NCBI RefSeq assembly: GCF_008831285.2
Contig: NC_045143.1
Location: forward strand, 13,723,151-13,787,150
Length of the DNA stretch: 64,000 nt
DNA from: Nymphaea colorata
Lineage: Eukaryota > Streptophyta > Magnoliopsida > Nymphaeales > Nymphaeaceae
Reading direction: 5' to 3'
Shown piece after piece: positions 23,912 to 35,400 of the stretch (position 1 is its first letter; each line of letters begins with the position of its first letter). The position numbers and the translations under genes are program-made. The notes under the pieces are model-generated. The model was not told the DNA's origin. It saw only the letters and a program-made list of their open reading frames with translations, and did not search any database.

Positions 23912-24099
23912 AGGTGACAAACTGGGCGGTTTAGCTAATAAGAGTGGGATTTTCACAACCTTGTGGTAGAGGAGAAGCCTAAGTTATTTTATTTTTAATT
24001 CTATGTTAAATATGAAAAAGCTGAACAACTTTGCTAATAAATTTGGAGACTATGAGTGTGACTCTAATATAGATGCTGACCCAAATTGAGCAAGAATAA

Positions 24100-27000
24100 T
24101 TGTGGCATAAAAAGAGAGGGACTATGAATTGTGCAGTTGTCGGTATAACAGGTATTAGATGGATTGCAACTTTAAGGAAGTGGCTTTTGGCAAGAATTTT
24201 GATTTGGTGGCTATATTTGCATATAGATCTCAGGTTAAGGAGAGGGAAATTTATTATAGTTGGAGCTATACTAGCTAACAAGCACATTTCAATAGCTAGT
24301 TTGGCAGATTTCAACTCTATTCACAATAATAGTGAAAAATCAGGAACTGCCCCTGCTCTTTATGCATGCATGGCATTTATTGAATTTGTTCAGTATGCTA
24401 ACAAGTGTAACAAATGGAAATAAAGGATGATTGAGACACTTTTACTTGGTCAAATAAACACATTGGTCAAAGTCTCATCCAAAGCAAAATTGACAAATGT
24501 TTTATAAATAGTTTTTTACAGCACCAGTTTGAGGGAATTAGTTGCTTACATGTGGTAAGCAGAACATCTTCAGATCGCTCAGCTCTTATATTCTCCTATG
24601 CAAGCGTGGAAGAAAGCAGAGAGGGATGAAAAAAGGGGTTATTTAGGTACTTAAGCATTGGGAAAGTAATCCTATGTGCAGTACAATTATTGCTAAAGTC
24701 TAGATGATGGAGACGAGAGGATGTCCACTGTTGAAAGTGATATCCAAACTAGATAAACTGAGGGCTAGTTTTAGAACAAATTTGTTGTTGAATAAATAGA
24801 TTTGAAAGTTCAACGCCTACAAAAAATTAAAAAACTCACAAAAAAAGTGATGATTTTGGGTTTGTTTCTTGGAGTACTAAGGAGACTAAAAAGAAAGACT
24901 AGATATGCTTGAAGCACTCAACAATGAAAAAAGTGTATTGGAGTCAAAAATCAAGAGTTTGGCTCAAAGAAGGAGATGACAACACTTTATTTTTTCATAT
25001 TATATTAAAGAAAAGGGAGACGAAATCCAAAATCACTAAGATGGAAACTAAAGAAGGGGTGTTAGAGGGTCTAAATCATATTCAAGCTGCATTGTTCAAA
25101 TATTTTCAGAAGTTTTCTAAGAAAGATGAATCTTCTATAATATTAACATGCAATCTATGGGATGGCCAACATGTATGCAATGAAAATAATGAACCTTTGC
25201 TAAGTCCCGTCACGGATGATGAGATTAGAAGGGCGGTATTTGAAACCAAGGCCAACAGCTCTCTGGTGCCTGATGGGTTGCCTAATGCCTTTTTCCAAAA
25301 GCACTGGGGAATTGTGGGAGCCGATGTGCGCAATGCTATTAAAGAGTTTTTTTTTTCGAAAAGGTGAGCTAGTGAGAATGGTTGGGAGGAGTCACTTAGT
25401 GTTGATTCCTAAGTCATCTTCTTCTTATCATGTTACTAACTATTGGCCTACAGTACTAGAGAATAGTATTCTGAATTACAAAAGTAATGGTGTTAAGATT
25501 GAAGGCGCTTGTGGAGAAGAAAAATTTCAGCCAATCAAGGGAAATTTTTGGCTGGTCATAATATTCATCACTCATTTCTCCTTGCTCATAAATGGTGTAT
25601 GCAATAAATAAAGGTAAGTCTCTAAGCATGTGTTAAAATTGATGCGTTCAAAGCATATGACAGTGTAAATAGAGACTTCTTAATTGCATCCATGCACCAT
25701 TTAGGGTTCGACCCATTATGGATAGAAAAGGTAACGAAATGTGTTATGAATGTGTCATATAATGTGATTATTAATGGCCGGGCAATGACTATATTGAGAG
25801 TTTTAGAGGTCTTCGTCAGGGGACTCATTGTCTCCATATTTGCTTTTGCTTGTGATCGAGACATTGTTTTGAGAAAGCATATAAAGGCTCTTAATCTGAG
25901 TAGAGGTGTTGAAGGTGTTGTTTCAACCATCTATGTAGATGATATTCTTATCTTCATAAAAGCTGATTTGAACTCAAGAAGTAAATTTGTTGAAGTGTTG
26001 TCTTAGTTTCAAGTGGGTGTTGGACTTAAGGTAAACCATAGCAAGACTATGGTGTTCCCATTTGCCATGGAAGATGATGATGTTGGGAGATTAGTTCATC
26101 ACCTTGGGTGGACTAGAGGTTGATCCCAACTAAGTATTTAGGATTACCTCTAAGTCTCACTGAATTAGCAGTGTCTATATGGCACTCTTTTATTTTGAAA
26201 ATGCAAAATAAATTATGTGTATGGAAGAGTAAACTGTTGTCTTACATTGGCAAGTTGTGCATGATCAAAGTTGCCCTTGCTGCCCTCCCAAATTTTTGGC
26301 CACTGGTTCTTAGATGCCCTAACTAGGTTGTTAAGAAGATGGGCTGTTTGATGAGGAATTTTCTTTGGGGAGATGTCAACTCAAAACATATTTCTCATCT
26401 TATCTTTTGGAAAAACATTACTCTTCCTACAGTAGAAGGAGCAGTAGGAATAAGGAGGATTGGTGAAATTAACATACAATTTAGCCTTTATTGGGTGTTG
26501 TGCTATCACAAGCAATGGGGTATGGGCATTTCAATACACAGAAAAATACTTTAGAAGGAGTGCTCGAAACAGATCTCTAGGTGGTAATGCATCATCACTT
26601 TGGAATGATATATGGTGACCCTGAAAAAAATAAGGAAAGATATATGTTGGCAGGTGGGGAATGGGGTGATGGTTAAGTTTTGGAGTACCTTGGAAAGAAA
26701 CCATTCTTATCAGCCTCATTCCTGGGGAGTATTATCACTGAATTGAAAGGGGAGTTGGGAAATGTGTTTGAAAAATAATCCAAGTATCTTGATGAGATAA
26801 TGATGTTAAGTAACCAAGAGATAGAAGAAAGTATGTGTTATAATTTGTCACAAAAAAATAACATTTTGATATGAAATCAGTCAAGGAGGTTGGTGACCTC
26901 TAGAAAGCAGATTTGGAATCTTTTAAGAGTGAAACGAATGAGTCTATGATGGAGGAAATGCCCTTGCATGTCTAAATCTATCCCAAGGGCATGCTGGTTG

Positions 27001-27800
27001 GCATATGTTTGTAGTTGTGGGAGACTTCCAATAGATAGTCAAACTCAATGGTTTGGTATAGCTCTTGCTTCTCATTGTAATTTTTGCAGGAAAGCAATGG
27101 AGAAGCAGACACATGTCTTTTTTGAATGCCAATTCTCCAGCACAATATGGCAGTACATTTTGTCATGGTTTGGAATAATTTCGTTTCTTGCACAAGACTT
27201 TTGTTCCTCATGGAATTGGTGGATGAGAAAGGAAATGACGTGCAAAAATCAAAGGATCTGTTGGCTTTTAAGCTTTAATATCATCATTTGGAAATTGTGG
27301 TGTCTTAGGAAAAGGACTTGGCATAAAGGATTGTCTATATATATTGGTGAAGCAGAAAGAGAGGTGTGACATTCTTTTTGCGAAGCCATATTGAAACAAG
27401 ACTGGTCGATGATGGTGTTCATATGGATCAGATTATGGCTTAGGACCAAAATATTATCTCTTGTATGGAAAATTCTTCAATATGAAGGTTGGATGTTAGA
27501 GCTAGTGAATAGTTGGACTGCAAATGCTTGGGGATGTACTAGAATCTTGTGGCATGATAATATGGTGGTAAAGAAGAGTTGTTTGTGGAGCAAAAGATCT
27601 AAATGTTGACTAGAGATTAAGTAGATTGAATTTCTACTAACGACTCTTCCTAATGCAGTGGAGGTGGTAGAGCTGAGATTGAATGCCAAGTTCAAAAAAT
27701 GGCTTTCCAATTGGCATCATGGGGATAAACCTAGGGAATTAGCAAGAATTTATGTCAGCAATGGTTTTTCTTCTAATGAAGTAATATCTATGCTCTTGGA
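24100..27800 (+). pseudogene. LINE ORF2 relic (endonuclease, reverse transcriptase, zf-RVT)
   Basis: Open pieces at 24100-24423, 24909-25367, 25692-26006, 26120-26326, 26339-26554 and 26968-27369 give consecutive parts of ORF2. The reverse transcriptase catalytic box reads YVDD (Y-x-D-D class) at 25932-25943. The central fingers/palm region between about 25440 and 25620 is damaged, with the PISL-type motif reduced to YWPTVLEN. The zf-RVT zinc-binding region retains C-x2-C and a downstream H-x4-C pattern. Multiple stops occur between the pieces. Confidence 0.82.
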
Positions 27801-27830
27801 GTAGGACGACATTGGGGCTTAAGTAGGCTT

Positions 27831-28977
27831 GGGCTTCTTTGTTTTGTTTTTTTGATTCATTCTTTATTCTTTGTATTTTTTCACTGAGCATGCATTAATG
27901 GAAGGGGTCTCTCCAGCCACCTTTGATCGGAATGTTCAAAACGTGAAACTTGCATGCATCAACTTCATCATTGAATTGTGTTCTTTATACTATAATACAA
28001 TGGTCATGAACATTTTCAATCCCTACACATATATCATTCTTGCAACATCGAAAGGTACATCCTTCATCTTTCTTATAAACAGAAACAATACTATGTTTTA
28101 GGTGACATTCATATAATTGACCGAGAAAGTTTCATGTGCATGCCTGCTTTTAGATGCATCATTCATACAAATGTTTGATGAATAATCAAAAGGTGCAATT
28201 GTGAAACTATGAAAATCAACTTTTGAACCCACAGTAATAATATAACATTGTAATTTTTCCTTTGAACAAAAGCACAACAACGTAGACAAGTATTCATACT
28301 TTGGTAATAACTTGATTGTTTTTTGTTGACTTATTCAATATAACTTCTAGCATTAGTATTTTTTCCTGCTTAATTCTTTCATTAGGCCTAACGATTTTAT
28401 GGACCGACCAATTTAATTTCTTGAATCCATGCCCTATTATTAACCTACGTCGTCTTCATCCATGCATGTTGACTTTCTAATGCAATTGATTAATTTATCC
28501 AGCAAGAAGAAACATGTTGATTATTCGCTTGACAAGGTAGAAAATTGTGTCTTCTTGAAGATCTATCATGTTCTTTACTAATGTAGGTCAACTTTTGAAT
28601 TCATTTGATTCCTCCACCAAAGCAGAACAAGTAATTGGTTTACTTCATGAGCTGGAAAATGTTTCGGCACGTAATATCTTATAATAGGTGCTGGGAACAT
28701 TGAGTAAAAATCATGAGAAATGGATTGTAATGTGTTCAAGAGCATTAAACGAAATGGATGGTAATATGTTCAAGGACATTCATGTGAAAATGTAGGTTTT
28801 TAGGTCGGGTTGATTATTTTTCATGGGTAATATGCCAACATATTTTGCTTAGCACACAATCGCTTATTATGGTTCCAATGCAGTATAATCTCAAGGAAAA
28901 TGTTTACCATCTCTGATCTCCTCTTTTATGCCTAACATATAACTTTATTATATATATATATATATAGATATATATAT
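27831..28977. other. No gene recognised
   Basis: AT-rich sequence between the LINE relic and the hairpin element upstream of the cornichon gene; a short AT microsatellite lies at about 28949-28977. Confidence 0.45.
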
Positions 28978-29193
28978 ACTAATAGTACACTATAAAAATG
29001 TTGATCACCTTTTTTCTTTTCTTTTTCTTAATTGTTTATTATGTTAAATCAGACAGTCCCCATTAGATGGCTGAATGATTAAAAAACCAAACTTAACATC
29101 AATTTTTCTATATATATATATATAGAAAACAATAAACAATTAAGAAAAAGAAAAGGAAAAAGGTTATCAACATTTTTATCGTGTACTATTAGT
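28978..29193. mobile_element. Hairpin MITE-like element upstream of the cornichon gene
   Basis: The 63-base left arm (28978-29040, starting ACTAATAGTACAC) and right arm (29131-29193, ending GTGTACTATTAGT) are near-perfect inverted repeats with only a few mismatches. The loop is 90 bases and contains a smaller inverted pair (ATGTTAA / TTAACAT) and a second AT tract. Size and structure fit a foldback-type MITE. I could not identify a clear target duplication, partly because the left flank is an AT repeat. It ends about 295 bases before the cornichon start codon. Confidence 0.7.
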
Positions 29194-29443
29194 GCTTACC
29201 TTTTTGTTCGTATTTGTTTCTCAACCATTAAGATGAACAACCCGTCGCAAATCTAACCGTCTTAAAATAATATGAAAATCAAACGGTGTAGGATCTCTTG
29301 TCGCCCACTAAACCGGCTAAATTAGTAACCCGCCTCCTTTGTTTCCTCTCCTCTACCGGAAGGAACCAAAGTGGCTCTTCCTCGCTTTTGCTGTCACACC
29401 ACTCCCGGCATCCACGCTCATCTCTCTCTCTCTCTCGGCAGCG

Positions 29444-29467
29444 ATGCGGGATTTCTGCAAACCTTAA
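29444..29467 (+). promoter_or_regulatory. Short upstream open reading frame in the cornichon leader
   Basis: An ATG at 29444 opens a seven-codon frame (MRDFCKP) that stops at 29467, 21 bases before the main ATG at 29489. If the transcript starts upstream of it, ribosomes would meet this frame first. The -3/+4 context is G..ATGC. Whether it is transcribed is not shown by sequence alone. Confidence 0.4.
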
Positions 29468-29488
29468 TTCCCAACGGAGTCTCAGAAA

Positions 29489-32400
29489 ATGGCGTGGGAG
29501 GTTATCTTCTGGCTCCTGTGCTTCGCTGTCTCCATTGTTCTCCTAGGCATCCTTGTCTACCAAGTACATAGTCGAGACCCTTACATTTATCTTTTCTTTT
29601 CCTTTCTCTCGTTCCTTTTTTCTTCTACTTGTCAGTAAAATGGTTTCCTCCTCTTTTTCAGACCATTCCTTGATTCGTTCGCACCTCTGGTTGCCCAAGT
29701 CTCGTTACATTTTACTTTTTTAACCAAATAATGTATTTCCTTTTCTTCTTATATTGGATTTCTTTGTTCTAATGATTTCTGAAGTTGCGGATTGGATGGT
29801 CAAAGAAAAACTTGTTTTATGTCTTTTGCGTCTATGAAACGGGTGAAATTTTTTTGAAAGAAATTGCAGCTGTTTTTCTTCATCTTAGGATTCGATTGGT
29901 TGCTCGACTTTCTTTTTCTCTTTATAATGTTGCGTATCGGAAGTTGGGTGTCCACGTCGGTTGCTTGCTTTCTCCAATTGATCTCTTAAATCGTCCATTT
30001 CAGCTCATTTCGTTATCGGATTTGGAGTTCGACTATATTAATCCCTATGATTCATCGTCTCGCATAAACACATGGGTGATCCCGGAGTTTGTGATCCAAG
30101 GGGTGTTGTCTGCACTCTTTCTAGTGACATGGCGTTGGTTTATGTTGATTTTGACTGCTCCTATTACGTACTACCACCTGACACTGTGAGTCTCTCAACG
30201 CGTTGATTCGAGATCCTCATTTGTTCTTTTTCTTTTTTCTTTGTTTATGAGTTTGTGAGAGTTGGTCTTCTATTAGTTTACTTGCATGCTGTAACTTGTC
30301 TTGGTGAGAACGTTATTCGTGGTTGGGCTTTTTGTTCTGGGTAAATTTGTATAATTGTCTCTGCTTCGTATTGAACTTCAGAATGCATGATGGTGTCTCG
30401 CGTGGAATTTATGAGCATGTCTGTTGCTGCTTCTTGATTGAAGTTATTGACAGTTCATAGCGGAGAACTGTTTTGTGAGGGAGGGAAGACTTTATTTTGG
30501 TTGTTTTTCATGATCGAATGAAGCTTTAGCTGTCTTAGGAAGCTCACTTCCTCCATGACAGAAGGCGTGCATCCAAGGAACAATTATATTCTATACGAGT
30601 ACTGACCTTACTTTAATAGATGGACTTTGGTGTGAGTCTTATAATTCACCGTCTTAATTACACTAAAGAATAAATTTTAGGTGGCTGTTCTTCCTGAAAA
30701 TGTCTTGCATGCATATTTGTTATGTTAAGTTGTCCATTCAAAAAAGTGTAAAGGTATAATTTTCATAAACTTATCCTGTTATGTTCTCTGTATACTGTAT
30801 AATATACCTTGTATGTAGTTTCTATTAAGCTTTATTGATCACTGCCTTATTAGATTTTGCCTTGTTGTTGCAATATAGTAATAATAACTTTCATGTTGGT
30901 ATGTTAAACCAGATTTGCTTCTGGAATAACAAAACCACTTTAGAAAGGCATTCATGCTCTAGAACTCATGCTCAGATTGTAGGAAACAATAAAGTTGCAG
31001 GCCAGTAATTTATTCCTAATACTCTCAAAATTTTGAAAAAGTGTTTATATTCCTAGGAAACACACACCTACAAAGTCATTCTGTATTCATTGATATTCTC
31101 TTAGAGATGACAAACTATGTTTAAAAGCACTAGGCTCAAGATGATGGGTTGAGTTGAGAGCCTAATTGAGTCTAGACAGGACTAGGCACCTTAAATGATC
31201 CAAACATTAAAAAAAGGAAAGAAGAGAAACTAATAAGTGCAACAGAAAATGTTCAATTTAATAAGAAAAATAAAGCATGTCTCAATGAAGAGAAGTTCAC
31301 TAATCAATTTATAACAAAATAAAGTGATAATATTGAATGATAACTTGATATATGATGGTTTTACCCAATTTGTTCATAGAGCATAAAAAATAGTAATTTC
31401 ACAAAACTTCAGATACTGGTCTGTTTTGAAGCTTAGATACTTGTCTGTGTTCTGAAACTTCAAGAACATAGGGCATGACTTTACAAATCCTGACTTGCAA
31501 ATTTTTCCTCTTACATTTTTCTGGAGTTGAAATATTAACCAACTTGCTATTGTTCCACTCTTATAAACTGAGCATAGTTTATAAACCTTTTCTATGCTTA
31601 TATAAATTAGAAACTATCGAGAATCAAGAATCTCTTAGTAAATCGCTCTCTATTTGTAAAAACATCATCAAATTAACCAACGATAAACTATCTTCCTTTT
31701 TTAGAAATGCCCTTTAAAACTGGTTTCTTTTACAGCTTCCAACACCAAGTCTATGCAATGCAAAGCACAAGGAGTCCGATATAAGTGATTCAGATCTTTG
31801 TCTTCCATCAACATATTTCTTGCCTTTACATATTTGAAAGCATTGTCAATCCTAATTTGCATCATTTTATTGCCACCTCCTCCGTCCAATAATTTTTTTA
31901 ATAATTTATAATTTTATATAGTTCACTCTCTTTTTTTAATTTATTGGATGCATATATATGTCAGGGTGCAGGTGCAGAATTTTTCAAAAAAAAAAAAAAA
32001 AAGAATGTGGGTGTGAGTGCGATGAGGATATACACACACCTGCACATATATAAGATAAAAATTTCTTCATTACAACAAAATCAACAATTAACAAGATATG
32101 ATTCTATCGACAATTACATGAAAAAGAAAATAAATTGCCCATTGCCACACCTGAGCTGCACCTGCACCTACACCTGTGCCTCAGTCAAGTTGACTCGAGT
32201 ACGACAACTTTGGTTATGAGTGCCTATTATACAGATGTCAGTGTACAAACTTCCAAAACCTGATACTTGAAGGATACTTAAAGTTAGTGAACCAAAAAGG
32301 TTTATGAATGTTGCTTCCCTTGGCTGTATTCGCTCCGGAGCTCTTTATATATTTGCAAAGAATTTATTGATTTTGTTCACGTCTAATGTGAGCCACAATT

Positions 32401-35400
32401 TCTTTATTTCATGATATGATGTTGTTCTCATGCCAAGGCTAATTATCTTATTTTTTAAATGATTGTCTGTAAAGCGGGGAAATTTACAACACTAAAGAAG
32501 TTTATCAATGTCCTTTCCTTTGTTTCTTTGCCCCCATTTGACATATAAATCCATCATATATACTCCAATTCTTCTTATATACTGCCAAAATATTATTGGT
32601 TTTGGCTACTTCTGATGCAAGCATTCGTCTCCTTATCTCATGATATGATGGCACTCGCATGCCAAGGATTGCTTCAACAATTTCTTGGAAAGCGAGTAAA
32701 TTTACAACATTGGAAAATTTTGTTAATGTTCTTTTCATTGTGTCTATTCGACCATTTTGACATATAGAACATTATTTACTTCAATGCTTTTTGTCATTTT
32801 GGCTACATCCAATGCAAGCAATTGTTCTTTTATCTTATTGTTGAATTAGAAGACTCTAAGTTTCTAGGTGGTCATTTGCAATATTTAATAGTTAGGAGTT
32901 CTCTTTAAACATTTCTCTATTTTGGTTGATGTTATTTGTAAGTCTCTACCGCTGCCCTAATCTATTTTATTATTGAGATTACGGTTAGTTAATAAGAAGT
33001 TTTTTTCTCTCTAAGACTATCGGTTGTAACATGGTATTAGAGGCGGCGATGTCCACCCTTCTCCGTTGGCGGCTGAACTGACTTTCCGGTGACCTCTTCT
33101 CTCTCCCATCTCTTCCCACCTTTTTTCTTCCTCTACCCTTCTTTTCTCTCTTATCTTTGCTGATCGAGAGATAGTGGAGCAGCGTGGAAGGGGAACCTAA
33201 TCACACATGAGAGGTATGTGTGATTAGGTTCCCAAAGTGAATGTAGTGGAGCGTGAGCAATTGTGTAGGAGTTGCATTGGCAAGTTCTAAGTTAGATCTG
33301 GGCACGTGGAAGAGTGGCTGCATGTGGACCATATTCTTATCAGATTTTTTTTTTTTTTTTTTGGGTGACTGTAGAAAAGCGGTTGCAAGTTGGGTATTAC
33401 TCTTATCAGATTGATTGTCTTTCTTATATGCATATGTGGATTCTACTAAGCAATGATATGAAGCCTACTACGTGGGAGTTTGGTGGACTGATTTATTGAA
33501 CAACAAGTTCACATATATTTTTTTAAGGACTTCTATTGATGCTGCAAAAAATTCTACTGCCTAAGTCCTCTCAAGTTGATTGCTGTGCGCTATACTCTTG
33601 ATTTTGTCAAAATGCGACCAGATGAGGTTTGTATTGTCCAGTCTCACTTTATGGCTGATGAAGGCAAGACAGAGATAAAATATGAGCATAAGAACATGGG
33701 CAGGCAATCTCTTTTCTTATGGCTCTACTGTAAAGTTACATTGATCTAAATATGAGATTTGGTTTCGTGTGTTTATGATGTCTGTCATTGGACATTGGAA
33801 GGAGCATGTTATAGAAGAAAATGAGCCTGTGGTGAATAGTAGAAAATATAATACATGGAAGGAGGAGGTGGCTTCAGGAGGACGTGGGGGTAGTTTCTCC
33901 AGGGAGAGGGGCACAGGTCGAGGGTCAGGAGGAGGTCGTCGGAAATTTCAGTACACCTATTGTGGGAAAATATGACATTTGGAAGATAGATGTTAGGATA
34001 AGTATAGTCATCCTTTCACTACATCCCTAGTTAGAGGTGTGGCATCTAAGTAGCCAAGAATTCATTACAGTCTCCGATTGAATCTATCTAGGTAGCTTCA
34101 TCAGTAGTAGAGGGGTCTTCGTTTTCTTCCCATCCTGAGACTGTGACAGTGAATATCAACAAGTCAGTGTATGAGCAGTTCTTGGCACACAGATCTATTC
34201 AGCCGTCGGCGTCTACAGTTATGATAGACAGTCCCCACATGATACATGTGTAAATCAGGCCCAATCTTGAGAATGCAAATGCTTCAAGAGATGCACTCTT
34301 GAAGATCCCAACAACTTCAATAGGTAATACAAAACCAAACTTCAAACTTGAGGAGAAGATACCAAATATATTAATATCAAGAGAAGAATACACAAGAGAG
34401 GCCTAAAAGCCTTAACCAAAACAAGGGACAACAGTCCCTTATTTATAAAGCAAAGAAAGGAGGTAAGAAGGGAGAAGTTGGCTGTTGGGCCAGCTCCAAT
34501 GGCTAGAAATCTAGCCATTGGAAGCTGGTCCAACAGCTAGTTTCCCTTTTTACAATAAGAAAAGTAAAAACAGAAAAAGAGAAAAAGAAATAAAAAAGGT
34601 ACATAAAAATAAAATAAACTACATAAACACCTGATAGATATATATATTTATATATACAAATCATACATGAAACTAGATGGATGACAATACATATGCAATA
34701 TATATATGTATACCTACATGATGTCTAGTCCTTAATTTCCAACAACATGTACTACTTGGTTTATTGATTCAGGAGCATCAATGCACTTTTGTAGTAGACT
34801 TTCATTGTTTACCTTGCTCCACACATTACCTTAGACTCGTCATGTGAAACTTGCAAATGGTAGATGGTCTCCTATTATGGGTTATGGAGATATTAAGATT
34901 TCCCACTCTATGACAATTCCTACTGTGTTATATGCTCCTAAGTTTCCCACTAATCTTTTATCAGTCAAACAATTGACTAATGACTTACATTGTCATGTTA
35001 CATTTGACTTTGGTTTATATTCATTTCAGGACTTGCAAACTGGGAAGATGATTGGTGGAAGCTATGAGAAAGGGGGCATCTACATCCTGTCTGATTCTAT
35101 AGGCATTGCAGCCTTCTCTACTTCTTCATTGTCTTTTTCTTTCCAGTGGCATCTTAGAGTAGGTCATCCATCCGTCTCCAAGCTCTGTCATCTATTTCGT
35201 CATCTATTAGTACTGGAGTCGTTCCAGTGTGAAGCCTGTCAACTTGGCAAACACACCCGTAGCAGTTATTTATCAAGTATTAGTTTGTCCAATTGTGGAT
35301 TATTTTTTCTTCTTCATGTTGATGTGTGAGGTTCTAGAAGAGTTGCTAGTAGGTTTAAATTTCGTTATTTTCTTGTCATTGTTGATACTTATTCTCAAGT

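Larger units (their letters stand above)
22388..27830 (+). mobile_element. Degenerate L1-type LINE (non-LTR retrotransposon)
   Basis: LINEs copy themselves by target-primed reverse transcription using an ORF1 RNA-binding protein and an ORF2 endonuclease/reverse transcriptase. In order on the plus strand: an ORF1 start region (22388-22762), a CCHC zinc knuckle CSVCGATVHASSVC (23181-23222), a lysine-rich ORF1 tail (23387-23911), an endonuclease piece with ADFNSIHNNSEKSG (about 24306-24350) and FTWSNKHIGQSLIQSKID text (about 24438-24495), reverse transcriptase from WLKEGDDNTLFFH (about 24960) to YVDD (25932-25943), then thumb-like KYLGLPLS (about 26128) and a zf-RVT region with CNFCRKAMEKQTHVFFEC (about 27079-27132). 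Many stops and frameshifts make it inactive. No poly-A tail or target duplication was recognised; both ends are approximate. Confidence 0.85.

Noticed and set aside
29785-30189. A 134-codon frame at the cornichon locus as a single-exon protein.
   Set aside because: Only 30004-30185 is cornichon coding sequence; the rest is intron read-through upstream and the donor site downstream.
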